Source of the DNA: an uncultured bacterium
GTDB lineage: Bacteria; Cyanobacteriota; Vampirovibrionia; Gastranaerophilales; Gastranaerophilaceae
DNA length: 64,000 nt
NCBI GenBank assembly: GCA_949299935.1
Contig: CASGCE010000035.1
Coordinates: 62,001-126,000 of the forward strand
Direction: 5' to 3'
The position numbers were made by a program, and so were the translations under genes. This document shows positions 44,225 through 52,259 of this stretch, one piece after another (the stretch's first letter is position 1; each line of letters begins with the position of its first letter). Below the pieces are notes generated by a model. It was not told the origin of the DNA, made no database searches, and saw only the letters and a program-made list of their open reading frames with translations.

Positions 44225-45496
44225 TTATCCAAAGGTTTTCAAATACCCCATCAATTCACCCATAGAATAAACATTTTTAACGACAAAGAACTTTTTTCGG
44301 GTAATTTTTTTAACATAATTCAAATCTTTGCCGTCGAGAAAATCTTCGCTGTAAGATCGGAGCATAACAGACGGAATAACAACAAAATCCGCATCAACAT
44401 CTTTAATTGTACGTAGCAAATCATCAGTTGTAATAAGACCTGCGACGGTAATATCACTGCCCCAATAATCCGATTTCACGGGACAGACTTTTGCATTTAG
44501 ACCCTCAATTTTATTCAACTTATCACAAATATATTCAAGAGCGGCTTTTGCGGCGTAAGAAGTTACAAAGACAAATTTAACGGGCTTTTTAAGTTTTTTG
44601 GGCAACTTATATTTTTTAAAATCTTCCAAAAGCAATCTTATAGCCCCGACGCCGTCCTCCAGTTGCGAAAAACTGCCGTAATATTTAGCGGGCGGGATTT
44701 CTTTTTCTGCAATAAGAAAGAATTCATCCGAGCAGCAAACTCTTTTATATTTGGCTGCGATACCGATTGTTTCCAGCGCGCATTTTTTATCGACCCGTTT
44801 TAAGCGGGAGCCTTTTCTGAACCGAGTAATCCCGACAGGCACAATTGCTGTCGAAAGTACCGTATTTTTAAGCTCAGCCAAATCTTTTAGCGTTCTTTCC
44901 AGTTCTTTTCCGTCATTAAATCCCGGGCATAGAACAATTTGTGCGTGAAACGGGATTTTATTTTTCCTGAACCATTTTAAATTTTCCAAAGCCTTGCCGG
45001 CATTTGGATTTTGAAGCATTTTATTGCGCAAATCCGGGTTTGTCGTATGCACTGAAACGTAAAACGGCCCCAGTTGCATCTTTTTTATACGTTCACGGTC
45101 TTTATCCGTAAGATTAGTCAATGTAACATACGTTCCCTGCAGGTAAGAAAGCCTGTAATCGTCATCTTTCACATACAAGGTTTCACGCAAACCCTTCGGC
45201 TGCTGATCTATAAAACAAAATATACAATGATTAAGGCACGGTTTAACACGGTCAAAAACAGCACTTTCAAATACTATCCCCAAATCCTCGTCATAATCCT
45301 TTTCGATTTCAATTTCTTCAACTTCACCCGTATTGCGCAAAATTGTAAGCGTTAAAAATTCTGATTTACAATAAAAATTATAATCAATCATATCGGACAT
45401 TTTATTCCCGTCAATTGACAAAATTTCATCACCTGGAACAATATTCAACTCGGCTGCAATTGAGTTTTCAGCAACACTATTTACCATTGCCGGCAT
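44225..45496 (-). CDS. DUF512 protein with PDZ and radical-SAM-like domains
   Basis: A 423-residue protein. An N-terminal PDZ-like domain (about 5-60, P-G-D-E-I-L-S-I-D-G) leads to a radical-SAM core with C-L-N-H-C-I-F-C near 87-94, followed by F-I-D-Q-Q-P-K-G-L-R, and then the C-terminal DUF512 domain (about 260-400). This architecture is found in cyanobacteria and Firmicutes; the reaction is not known. It overlaps padR by 20 bases, so the ATG at 45496 is likely but an internal ATG nine bases later is possible. Confidence 0.85.
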   Translation of the reverse strand: MPAMVNSVAENSIAAELNIVPGDEILSIDGNKMSDMIDYNFYCKSEFLTLTILRNTGEVEEIEIEKDYDEDLGIVFESAVFDRVKPCLNHCIFCFIDQQPKGLRETLYVKDDDYRLSYLQGTYVTLTNLTDKDRERIKKMQLGPFYVSVHTTNPDLRNKMLQNPNAGKALENLKWFRKNKIPFHAQIVLCPGFNDGKELERTLKDLAELKNTVLSTAIVPVGITRFRKGSRLKRVDKKCALETIGIAAKYKRVCCSDEFFLIAEKEIPPAKYYGSFSQLEDGVGAIRLLLEDFKKYKLPKKLKKPVKFVFVTSYAAKAALEYICDKLNKIEGLNAKVCPVKSDYWGSDITVAGLITTDDLLRTIKDVDADFVVIPSVMLRSYSEDFLDGKDLNYVKKITRKKFFVVKNVYSMGELMGYLKTFG

Positions 45497-46004
45497 TTTC
45501 TTTTTCCAATCCTTCCAAAATTGTTATAAAATTTGAATATTCACATATGCAGTTATCCAGAATTATCCGCTGATAAAAACTTAAATGATTAAACTCATCA
45601 TTAATAGCTTTTTCGGCAACGTATTTATGCTGCATAGCGAGCGATTTAACGCGCAAAAACAAATCAGCGCATTCATCTTTAGACAAAAAAGCTGCGCAAG
45701 AGAGTTTAATTCTGGCATTAGACAAAAATTGGACGGGATTTTCGCTCAAATTCTCAAGAATAAGCCGTCTTAATTCTTCGAGACCGTTTTTGGTAATCGA
45801 ATAAAAAACAGAAAACTTCCCGCCATCAGACATCATTTTACGTGTTGTTAAACACCCTGACTTTTCCAAACGAACAAGTGCTGGTTTTATTGCCCCGATA
45901 CTGGGCTTTGAAAACGCACCAAAATTCTCGAATATAAACTTCTGTACCGAATACATCGTTAATTCTCGTTTTGACAGCACATATAATATCATTAACTCAA
46001 TCAT
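45477..46004 (-). CDS. PadR-family transcriptional regulator
   Basis: A 175-residue protein. A winged helix in the first 85 residues (I-E-L-M-I-L-Y-V-L, then Y-S-V-Q-K-F-I, then A-I-K-P-A-L-V-R-L-E-K-S-G-C-L, then Y-S-I-T-K-N-G-L-E-E-L) and a helical C-terminal dimerisation region fit PadR. It is followed by and overlaps the DUF512 gene. Its promoter is of the leaderless type, overlapping the end of the pilin gene. Confidence 0.85.
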   Translation of the reverse strand: MIELMILYVLSKRELTMYSVQKFIFENFGAFSKPSIGAIKPALVRLEKSGCLTTRKMMSDGGKFSVFYSITKNGLEELRRLILENLSENPVQFLSNARIKLSCAAFLSKDECADLFLRVKSLAMQHKYVAEKAINDEFNHLSFYQRIILDNCICEYSNFITILEGLEKENAGNGK

Positions 46005-46010
46005 ACGCCA

Positions 46011-46039
46011 ATTATAACATAAAATTTTAATACGGGTAA
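46011..46039 (-). promoter_or_regulatory. Extended -10 promoter giving a leaderless padR mRNA
   Basis: On the minus strand TTACCC (46039-46034), 17 bases, TATAAT (46016-46011) preceded by TGT. The ATG at 46004 follows after exactly six bases. The -35 box overlaps the end of the pilin gene. Confidence 0.7.
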
Positions 46040-46689
46040 TCCTCAGGAAAATCCCATCCGTTTTTCATAATTAAATCTGCACAATAGTACGGATTGCTGT
46101 AGCATGTGATCGTAGAGTGTGCAAAGGGCTTAAACGAGCCATTCGCCCTTGAAAATACAAAAACATCAGAGCCGCATTTATTGGGACCGGAAGTACCGTT
46201 TACATCTATAAAAACCAAATTTGTATACACAGGATTACCTGCAGAATCACGAGTATTTCTGGGCAAAAATACTACTACTCCGTTTTTTAACATAAATAGT
46301 AATCTTGTATCATCAGTAGACACAGCCCACATCGCACCACAGTTCCAATCAAGATCATAATTAACGTTGATACCATTATAACCGCAAGCCGCTTTTGATT
46401 TGCAAAGCTTTGCATTTGCAAAGTAAGGCTTTACGTACTTTTGCCAAAATTCGTCTATATTCAACTTTTCTCCCGTAGGCCAGGAACTCATCGGACCATT
46501 ATCAATCTCTGAAAGCTTCACCCAGTTTAACATGATGGAATATGTATTTTTCAAATTTACTAAAATTTGTTTCTTTTGATATTTTGCTATAAGAGTCGGT
46601 ATTGTCATTGCCGCAACTATACCTACTATCGCTAATGCTATCAACACCTCCGCCAATGTAAAACCTTTTCTTAAACTATAATTCTTCAT
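46027..46689 (-). CDS. Type IV pilin-like protein (class III signal)
   Basis: A 220-residue prepilin. The short basic leader ends in R-K-G, followed by F-T-L-A-E-V-L-I-A-L-A-I-V-G-I-V-A-A-M, the GspH/PilA cleavage signal and hydrophobic N-helix. The remaining domain has five or more Cys and a D-V-N-G block (about 158-161, in V-F-I-D-V-N-G-T-S-G). ATG 46689 is chosen because it sits six bases after a consensus -10 box; an in-frame ATG at 46707 lies inside that promoter. It may form pili, pseudopili or competence fibres; no assembly genes are nearby. Confidence 0.9.
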   Translation of the reverse strand: MKNYSLRKGFTLAEVLIALAIVGIVAAMTIPTLIAKYQKKQILVNLKNTYSIMLNWVKLSEIDNGPMSSWPTGEKLNIDEFWQKYVKPYFANAKLCKSKAACGYNGINVNYDLDWNCGAMWAVSTDDTRLLFMLKNGVVVFLPRNTRDSAGNPVYTNLVFIDVNGTSGPNKCGSDVFVFSRANGSFKPFAHSTITCYSNPYYCADLIMKNGWDFPEDYPY

Positions 46690-46695
46690 ATTTGA

Positions 46696-46724
46696 ATTAT
46701 AGCACATAATATCGATTAGGTCAA
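46696..46724 (-). promoter_or_regulatory. Consensus promoter giving a leaderless pilin mRNA
   Basis: On the minus strand TTGACC (46724-46719), a 17-base spacer and TATAAT (46701-46696) preceded by TGC. The pilin ATG 46689 follows after exactly six bases and there is no Shine-Dalgarno site. Confidence 0.8.
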
Positions 46725-46742
46725 AACCCTTGTTATTTCTGC

Positions 46743-46790
46743 TTAGAGAGGTCGCCCCCCCCCGGCAAATTCCCTTTCGAATGTTTTCAT
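46743..46790 (-). other. Short upstream reading frame crossing a G9 tract
   Basis: On the minus strand GGAGAG lies 4 bases before an ATG at 46790. The frame reads M-K-T-F-E-R-E-F-A-G-G-G-R-P-L and stops at 46743. Nine consecutive G occupy 46763-46755. One added or two lost G would remove the stop and continue in frame, without further stops, into the pilin start at 46689. It may be a phase-variable start or a chance arrangement. Confidence 0.4.
46755..46763. repeat. Homopolymer C9/G9 tract
   Basis: Nine C on the plus strand in otherwise AT-rich DNA, 31 bases upstream of the pilin -35 box. Such tracts mutate by slippage. Confidence 0.9.
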
Positions 46791-46938
46791 ATATCTCTCC
46801 TATTATTCTTGCTGTTCACACATTTTTCCTGCGCCTCTTTTGCGCCTAAATTACTCCTTCTCGATTATTTTAAAGCTTCTTCCCGCCCCCAAGATTAAAT
46901 TCTAACATATTTTGAAGCAAAATGCAATATTTGAAAAA

Positions 46939-46968
46939 TTGACATAAGTGGGAATTTTTTTGTATAAT
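46939..46968 (+). promoter_or_regulatory. Consensus promoter giving a leaderless mlaE mRNA
   Basis: TTGACA (46939-46944), an 18-base spacer and TATAAT (46963-46968). The ATG at 46975 follows after exactly six bases with no ribosome-binding site. Confidence 0.8.
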
Positions 46969-46974
46969 TGTGGT

Positions 46975-47784
46975 ATGGGGACACTGCAAAAATATTTCAG
47001 ACAATCCGCAACGTATAAGATTTTCACAGGATTATACGAAACTTTTTATGATTTTGTGGAAACTTTGGGCAAAATATCCCAAAACGGTAAACAGTTTGTT
47101 AAGTGTATTTTAAAAGACGGTATTGACAAGAATGAGCTGATATACCAATGTTACAGGTTTGGTGTTAGCTCTTTGCCGATAACACTAACAATAGTCGGAA
47201 TGACCTCGGTTATTGTAACCTCCCAAGTAGCACTGGAAATGGTAAAACAGGGCGGAGGGAATTTTATCGGCATGATGATGTCTATATTGATAGTGCGCGA
47301 AGTAGCAGTTATTATGTCAGGTTTTGCAATAATTTCAATGATAGGCTCCTCAATAGCTTCCGAAATAGCAACAATGCGTGTAACAGAACAAATCGATGCC
47401 ATAAAGGTGTTAAAGGTCGATCCTATAAGTTATCTTTTTGTGCCGAGAGTTTTGTCGGGAATAATAATGATGCCGTTTATAACCATAATTGCAGCAGCAG
47501 TCGGGGTTATTGCAGGAGCTATAACATCTAACCTGTTTGCCGGATTAAGCTATATCGCATATATAGATTCAGCCTGGCTGGGGATTTATATGAAAGATCT
47601 GTGGGTTAGCCTCTTAAAATCGGTATTTTTCGGAGGAACAATAGCGTTGATAAGCTGCTCCTGCGGATATTACGCATCTCAGGGCGCTAAAGGCGTCGGT
47701 TTGGCTACTACTAAAGCGGTGGTTTGGTCCTTCGTTTCAATTGTTGTTTGGGATTTGATATTTGCCGCAGCATTTTTCTTTTAA
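46975..47784 (+). CDS. mlaE: MlaE-family ABC transporter permease
   Basis: A 269-residue inner-membrane permease of the MlaE/TGD1 type, moving phospholipids between membranes. Five hydrophobic segments and the conserved E-I-A-T-M-R-V-T-E-Q-I-D-A-I-K-V-L block near 128-144 and the preceding G-S-S-I-A-S are diagnostic. ATG 46975 is chosen over GTG 46948, which lies inside the promoter. It is followed by the ATPase gene 12 bases later. Confidence 0.92.
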   Translation: MGTLQKYFRQSATYKIFTGLYETFYDFVETLGKISQNGKQFVKCILKDGIDKNELIYQCYRFGVSSLPITLTIVGMTSVIVTSQVALEMVKQGGGNFIGMMMSILIVREVAVIMSGFAIISMIGSSIASEIATMRVTEQIDAIKVLKVDPISYLFVPRVLSGIIMMPFITIIAAAVGVIAGAITSNLFAGLSYIAYIDSAWLGIYMKDLWVSLLKSVFFGGTIALISCSCGYYASQGAKGVGLATTKAVVWSFVSIVVWDLIFAAAFFF

Positions 47785-47795
47785 GGGTATAAATT

Positions 47796-48530
47796 ATGAG
47801 TATTGAAGTTAAAAATTTGGTGAAAATTTTCGCAGACAAAAAGGTTATTGATGATGTATCTTTTAAGGTAAACGACAAGGAAACACTTGCTATAGTGGGG
47901 TTCTCAGGCTCGGGCAAAAGCACTGTTTTGAAGCTTATTTCAGGACTTATTGAAAAAGACGGCGGAGAAATTATTACCTCCAAGGGCGATATTGCAATGG
48001 TATTCCAGTATTCCGCATTGTTCGATTCCTTGAATGTCGCCGATAACATCGCTTTTGCACTGCACGAAAGACGCGATTTAAGAAAAAAATATTCACCTGA
48101 ACAGATTAAAAAAATAGTGGCGCAAAAACTTGAGCTTGTCGGGTTGAAAGGGATTGAAAATTTATACCCTTCCGAACTTTCCGGCGGTATGCAAAAACGC
48201 GTTAGTTTCGCTCGAGCAATCGTAACTGAACCTAACACTATTCTGTACGATGAGCCTACCGCAGGACTTGACCCTATATCTTCAACGCTTATTGAAGACT
48301 ATATCGTTAGATTGAAAGAGGAAACTAATGCCGCATCAATAGTTGTTACACACCAGATGTCCACAATTAAAAGAACGGCTGATAGGGTTGTTATGCTCTA
48401 TAACGGCAGAATAGTTTTTGAAGGAACCCCTGAAAATATGCTTGAACAGGATAATGAATACACTAAACAGTTCGTAACCGCATCATTGCAAGGGCCTATG
48501 AAAATTATGGAAGGAAAAAAGGATGAATAG
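47796..48530 (+). CDS. mlaF: MlaF-family ABC transporter ATP-binding protein
   Basis: A 244-residue ATPase with Walker A G-F-S-G-S-G-K-S-T near 36-44, signature L-S-G-G-M-Q-K-R near 129-136 and Walker B I-L-Y-D-E-P-T-A-G-L-D-P. The signature with M-Q-K-R is usual for MlaF/Ttg2A-like lipid importers. It powers the MlaE permease upstream; the substrate-binding MlaD protein is not adjacent. It overlaps the next gene by eight bases. Confidence 0.92.
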   Translation: MSIEVKNLVKIFADKKVIDDVSFKVNDKETLAIVGFSGSGKSTVLKLISGLIEKDGGEIITSKGDIAMVFQYSALFDSLNVADNIAFALHERRDLRKKYSPEQIKKIVAQKLELVGLKGIENLYPSELSGGMQKRVSFARAIVTEPNTILYDEPTAGLDPISSTLIEDYIVRLKEETNAASIVVTHQMSTIKRTADRVVMLYNGRIVFEGTPENMLEQDNEYTKQFVTASLQGPMKIMEGKKDE

Positions 48531-49764
48531 TTTTAAAGAAAATCTGTTTAATGACGATGTGATGTCACTTGATACATATATTATGTTTAAACTGAAAGAG
48601 CAAACCGCAAAACTTAAACCTGAATTAATCGCCCAAAATAGAGCGCCTATTTCGCTTTCTATGGGTGCTCCTACTGCTAATCCCCCTGCAGCACTCATTA
48701 ACAGACTTAAACAAATCCTTGATGAGGACGGCATCCACACCTACTCTTCACCTAAAGGCGAAGATTATTTTAGAAAAGCCATTGCACTGAGAATGAAAAA
48801 CCGATTCGGGGTAGATTTGGATCCTGATAAGGAAATTTATTCGCTTGTCGGATCAAAAGAAGGTATCGCAAATTTGATAAGATTTTTAATTACACAAAAA
48901 AAATCCCAAAAAGATATTATTATGGTGCCCGATCCGTGCTATGCCTCTTATTTACAATTTATACAATGCGCCGGTGGACTTGCTTACCACATACCTTTGA
49001 CTGCTGAAAATAATTATATGCCTGATTTGGAGGCTGTTTTCGATAAATTCGTTGAAGATGGTTATGATGAGAGGAATTTGAAAGCTCTTATTATTAATTA
49101 CCCCAACAACCCGCTCGGTGTTAGCGCCTCTAAAGAATATGTGCTGTCGGCCATTGATTTCTGCAAAAAACACAAAATACTCTTGATATCAGATTTGGCA
49201 TATTCTGACTTGTACTTCAGCGAAGATGAAAAACCTTTCAGTGTGTTTGAATTGGACGGCGCTAAAGATATTGCTGTCGAATTTCACAGCTTTTCAAAAC
49301 CCTATGCTGTAACCGGTTGGAGATTAGGCTGGGTTTGCGGAAATGAATTTGTCGTTCAACGACTGGGAAAAGGTAAATCTACTATTGATAACGGGATTTT
49401 TAAAGCATTACAAAAGGCTTGCGCTGAAATCCTTAATTCAAAAGCCGGTGATGACTACATAAAAGAAGGAAACCTCGGTTACAAACGTAAACAAAATATA
49501 ATGGTTAAAGGTTTTACGGAACTCGGCTGGGATATGTCAAAAGTCCCTCATACAACCTTTTATCTATGGCTTCCCATACCGAGAAAGTATAAATCCTCTT
49601 ATGAATTTTGCGAAGATTTGTTGAAAACCTCCGGAATAGTCGTTGTTCCGGGTAACGCTTTCGGAGCATGCGGTGAAGGATTTTTCAGATTATCATACGT
49701 ATGTTCCGATGAACAGCTTCAAGAAGTCATTGCTCGTATGAAAACTGACGGCTTTAGGTATTAA
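48523..49764 (+). CDS. Class I/II PLP-dependent aminotransferase, DapL/AspC-like
   Basis: A 413-residue protein of the aspartate aminotransferase fold. N-Y-P-N-N-P-L-G near 193-200 and S-F-S-K-P-Y-A-V-T-G-W-R near 260-271, with the PLP lysine and phosphate-binding Arg, are typical. The N-terminal S-M-G-A-P-T-A-N-P-P and Y-S-S-P-K-G segments resemble LL-diaminopimelate aminotransferase-type enzymes, which would link it to lysA in this window, but other substrates are possible. AAAGG lies upstream. It overlaps mlaF, so it is cotranscribed with the lipid transporter. Confidence 0.8.
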   Translation: MNSFKENLFNDDVMSLDTYIMFKLKEQTAKLKPELIAQNRAPISLSMGAPTANPPAALINRLKQILDEDGIHTYSSPKGEDYFRKAIALRMKNRFGVDLDPDKEIYSLVGSKEGIANLIRFLITQKKSQKDIIMVPDPCYASYLQFIQCAGGLAYHIPLTAENNYMPDLEAVFDKFVEDGYDERNLKALIINYPNNPLGVSASKEYVLSAIDFCKKHKILLISDLAYSDLYFSEDEKPFSVFELDGAKDIAVEFHSFSKPYAVTGWRLGWVCGNEFVVQRLGKGKSTIDNGIFKALQKACAEILNSKAGDDYIKEGNLGYKRKQNIMVKGFTELGWDMSKVPHTTFYLWLPIPRKYKSSYEFCEDLLKTSGIVVVPGNAFGACGEGFFRLSYVCSDEQLQEVIARMKTDGFRY

Positions 49765-49776
49765 TTATATCGGCTC

Positions 49777-49809
49777 AAAAAAAAGACCCCGACAGGGGCC
49801 TTTTTTTTA
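49777..49809. terminator. Terminator of the mlaE operon, bidirectional
   Basis: AAAAGACCCC and GGGGCCTTTT pair around GACA, with one A/C mismatch, flanked by A and T runs. It lies between convergent genes. Confidence 0.8.
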
Positions 49810-49820
49810 TTGTTACCTTA

Positions 49821-50189
49821 CTAGCTTAATGCCATCAAAGCTTTTACTGAACGGGCATTTTCCCGAACTTCTTCGTCAGAATGCATATCAACCGTATCTG
49901 TTAGAATTTTTAATGCTTCTTCTTTGTTTTCAAGTGCTAAAAGCTCGTTGATTGTACTCATAGCAACAACCGTTGACATGTCGTTTATACCTTTTCCTTT
50001 GTTCGTGATTGCTACAGCTAAAGAATCATGCATATTCTTTCTTACAAGAGCACGCGCCGTTAATTCCCTAATCTCATCATCAGAAGAATTTGTTCCCATT
50101 TCCTCTAAAACTCTTATTGAATCAGCATCTGAATGCAAGCATAAAGCCTCTATTATATTTCTAATCTTTCTGTTTTTGTTATCCTTCAT
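49821..50189 (-). CDS. Small HEAT-like helical protein
   Basis: A 122-residue protein, all helical, with repeated units such as D-D-E-I-R-E-L-T-A-R-A-L and S-D-E-E-V-R-E-N-A-R-S-V-K-A-L, a HEAT/armadillo-like spacing. The ATG at 50189 has AGGAGG seven bases upstream. The frame extends further upstream to 50213 but lacks support there. It is 13 bases after the preceding gene on the same strand. Function unknown; probably protein binding. Confidence 0.7.
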   Translation of the reverse strand: MKDNKNRKIRNIIEALCLHSDADSIRVLEEMGTNSSDDEIRELTARALVRKNMHDSLAVAITNKGKGINDMSTVVAMSTINELLALENKEEALKILTDTVDMHSDEEVRENARSVKALMALS

Positions 50190-50202
50190 ATTTTTACCTC
50201 CT

Positions 50203-50667
50203 CTATGCCGCAACGTTTAATTCTGATAAGTTTTTCCACATGTTTTCTAGTGAACTAACGTCACATTTCTTTAGCTTTTGAACACTGTAATTGTCTGCCA
50301 TTGAAGCAAAACCTGACTTGATAGCACGCCCTGCACCGGCAAAATCAACGGATACATCTATTGAACCTATTTCGTTAATTTTGTTTAAGGCAGCAGAAAA
50401 ACCGCCCTTTATTCTGTTTCCAAAGGCAACAACTGATTCTATCCCTTTGCGGAATGTCGGAAATGCATCATTAATTGAACCTACAAGTGCACTCAGTTTC
50501 AATTTATCCTTTATGGTCGCTCTGGTTGAACCTGTTTCGAACACGTCAGCAGTCAAAACATTACCTTTAAATGTTGATGCCGCAAACGGATTTGATGAAT
50601 GATTTACAGTCTTTTTGATTTTAATAGGGGTGTTTAAAACCTGACCAATCTTTTCAATTATTGCCAT
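50203..50667 (-). CDS. Lineage-type protein with N-terminal N-P-F-x4-F-K-G-N motif
   Basis: A 154-residue protein. Near 27-37 it has N-P-F-A-A-S-T-F-K-G-N-V-L, a variant of the short F-x-G-N motif seen in other proteins here (13526 and 57937). The remainder is helical with many S, A and G residues. No signal peptide or catalytic motif. GAGAGG is present upstream. It is probably cotranscribed with the HEAT-like gene. Function unknown. Confidence 0.65.
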   Translation of the reverse strand: MAIIEKIGQVLNTPIKIKKTVNHSSNPFAASTFKGNVLTADVFETGSTRATIKDKLKLSALVGSINDAFPTFRKGIESVVAFGNRIKGGFSAALNKINEIGSIDVSVDFAGAGRAIKSGFASMADNYSVQKLKKCDVSSLENMWKNLSELNVAA

Positions 50668-50782
50668 TAAAATATACCTCTCTCTTAACTATTCACATAC
50701 TAAGAATAACACACTAACCTCATAATAAATCCACCTTTTGATGTATTCTTGCAAAAAATATTCAAACTTTAGTTAGAGTTTG

Positions 50783-50791
50783 TGATAAAAT
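50783..50791 (+). promoter_or_regulatory. Extended -10 promoter giving a leaderless mazG mRNA
   Basis: TGA precedes TAAAAT (50786-50791), and the ATG at 50798 follows after exactly six bases with no Shine-Dalgarno site. Confidence 0.65.
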
Positions 50792-50797
50792 TTAAGT

Positions 50798-51568
50798 ATG
50801 GGATATGACAATTTGGAAAAACTGATTGATATAATAAGCAAACTCAGATCGCCAAAAGGATGTGAGTGGGATAAAGCACAAACACATAAAACTTTACGCC
50901 CGAATATGCTTGAGGAAGCTTATGAAGCAGTAGATGCAATAAATGATGACGATATGACACATTTGAAAGAAGAATTGGGTGATGTGCTTTTACAGGTTGT
51001 TTTACATTCACAAATAGCAGATGAAAACGGGGATTTTAACATTGAAGACGTGGCAAAAGTGATTAATGACAAATTAATACACAGACACCCGCACGTTTTT
51101 TCAAATGTTAAAGTAAGTTCAACAGATGAGATTGCAGATAATTGGGACAGATTAAAATCTGAGGAGAAACCGCACCGTAAATCAGCCATGGATGGCATTT
51201 CCAAGTCACAATCCGCCTTGATGAGTGCTCAAAAAATAAGTAAAAGAGCCGTTAAAACAGGATTTGAATGGCCTGATGAAAACTCACTCTACCAATGCAT
51301 TTTTTCAGAGATAGATGAGTTTAAACAAGCCTGCAAAGACCAAGACTATGCCGGCATGGAGGAGGAATTTGGCGACATACTTTTCGCTCTCGTAAATCTC
51401 GCCCGTTGGAATAAAATCGACGCAGAACAGGCACTTTTAATTGCTAACAAAAAGTTTGAAAAACGTTTTCGCATGATGGAAAAACTTGCCGCAAAACCAC
51501 TACCCGAACATACTTTTGAAGAATTTGACACGCTTTGGAAAAAATCGAAAAAAGCATTGTCTAAATAA
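50798..51568 (+). CDS. mazG: Nucleoside triphosphate pyrophosphohydrolase MazG
   Basis: A 256-residue protein with two MazG domains. The first (about 10-110) has K-G-C-E-W-D-K-A-Q-T-H, E-E-A-Y-E and E-E-L-G-D-V-L-L-Q-V, whose acidic residues bind Mg; the second (about 165-240) has G-F-E-W-P and E-E-F-G-D-I-L-F-A-L. It hydrolyses NTPs or dNTPs, house-cleaning or lowering (p)ppGpp effects. The phage-like repressor gene lies convergently just downstream. Confidence 0.95.
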   Translation: MGYDNLEKLIDIISKLRSPKGCEWDKAQTHKTLRPNMLEEAYEAVDAINDDDMTHLKEELGDVLLQVVLHSQIADENGDFNIEDVAKVINDKLIHRHPHVFSNVKVSSTDEIADNWDRLKSEEKPHRKSAMDGISKSQSALMSAQKISKRAVKTGFEWPDENSLYQCIFSEIDEFKQACKDQDYAGMEEEFGDILFALVNLARWNKIDAEQALLIANKKFEKRFRMMEKLAAKPLPEHTFEEFDTLWKKSKKALSK

Positions 51569-51576
51569 TTCTATAA

Positions 51577-52185
51577 CTATAACCCGCGTGATAAGTTCTT
51601 GATAACCCTTCCGACAATACTTATTTCAACATCACCATCGGGTTTCAATGTTTCAATCGGATATTTTTGGTTGTCCGAAATTATGTCCAATTCACCTGTA
51701 ATTCTTAACCTTAAACGCTTTACAAACCAATCATTATTGATGGTAAGAACAAATATCCCGCCATTGTTAAAGTCCCTGCGGGAAGTGTCTACAAGCAAAA
51801 TATTACCGTCTTCAATTATATTTTCCATACTGTCACCTGATGCCTTGAACAGCTTTAAATCGGAAGGATGAGGAATTTTCCACAGCTCACGTATAAGTTC
51901 CGTACCTATCTTAACCGGAGTAACCTCAGCATCGTCCGGCACAACAGTCCCTTGACCACAAGAAGGATTGATTTTAATATAGTCCAACTCAACACAATCG
52001 GTCAACAGCTCTATTCCGTAATGCTTTTCTATAAGTGCAATTTCACTTTCGCTGAAATCGCTGTCCCTCGCAGCACGCGCCGACATTGCAGCTTTTTTTA
52101 CCTGTAATATTTCACACAAATCAGTCTGCTTTGGTCTAAATCCTATTAAATTTTGTAAAGTACTTAAAAGCTTGTTATACTTCAT
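51577..52185 (-). CDS. CI/LexA-type self-cleaving repressor (peptidase S24)
   Basis: A 202-residue protein. The N-terminal region resembles phage CI helix-turn-helix domains. A Cys76-Gly77 bond (P-S-C-G-Q-G) lies where autocleavage occurs, like the Cys-Gly of UmuD rather than Ala-Gly of LexA. The Ser119 nucleophile lies in G-D-S-M-E and Lys156 in W-F-V-K-R-L, so the dyad is intact and RecA-dependent induction is plausible. ATG 52185 has AAGGAAG 3 bases upstream. It likely represses itself and the divergent early genes. Confidence 0.85.
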   Translation of the reverse strand: MKYNKLLSTLQNLIGFRPKQTDLCEILQVKKAAMSARAARDSDFSESEIALIEKHYGIELLTDCVELDYIKINPSCGQGTVVPDDAEVTPVKIGTELIRELWKIPHPSDLKLFKASGDSMENIIEDGNILLVDTSRRDFNNGGIFVLTINNDWFVKRLRLRITGELDIISDNQKYPIETLKPDGDVEISIVGRVIKNLSRGL

Positions 52186-52219
52186 ATCTTCCTTCAATTA
52201 CATTTATATGTAGAATAAT

Positions 52220-52259
52220 GTCAACTTTAATGTTGACTTTTGTCAACTTTTGTGTTAAA
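52220..52259. promoter_or_regulatory. Putative repressor operators
   Basis: O1 is the exact palindrome GTCAAC-N6-GTTGAC (52220-52237). O2 at 52242-52259 is GTCAAC-N6-GTTAAA, with one perfect and one 4/6 half-site. Centres are 22 bases (two helical turns) apart. Both overlap the divergent promoter elements. Confidence 0.7.
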
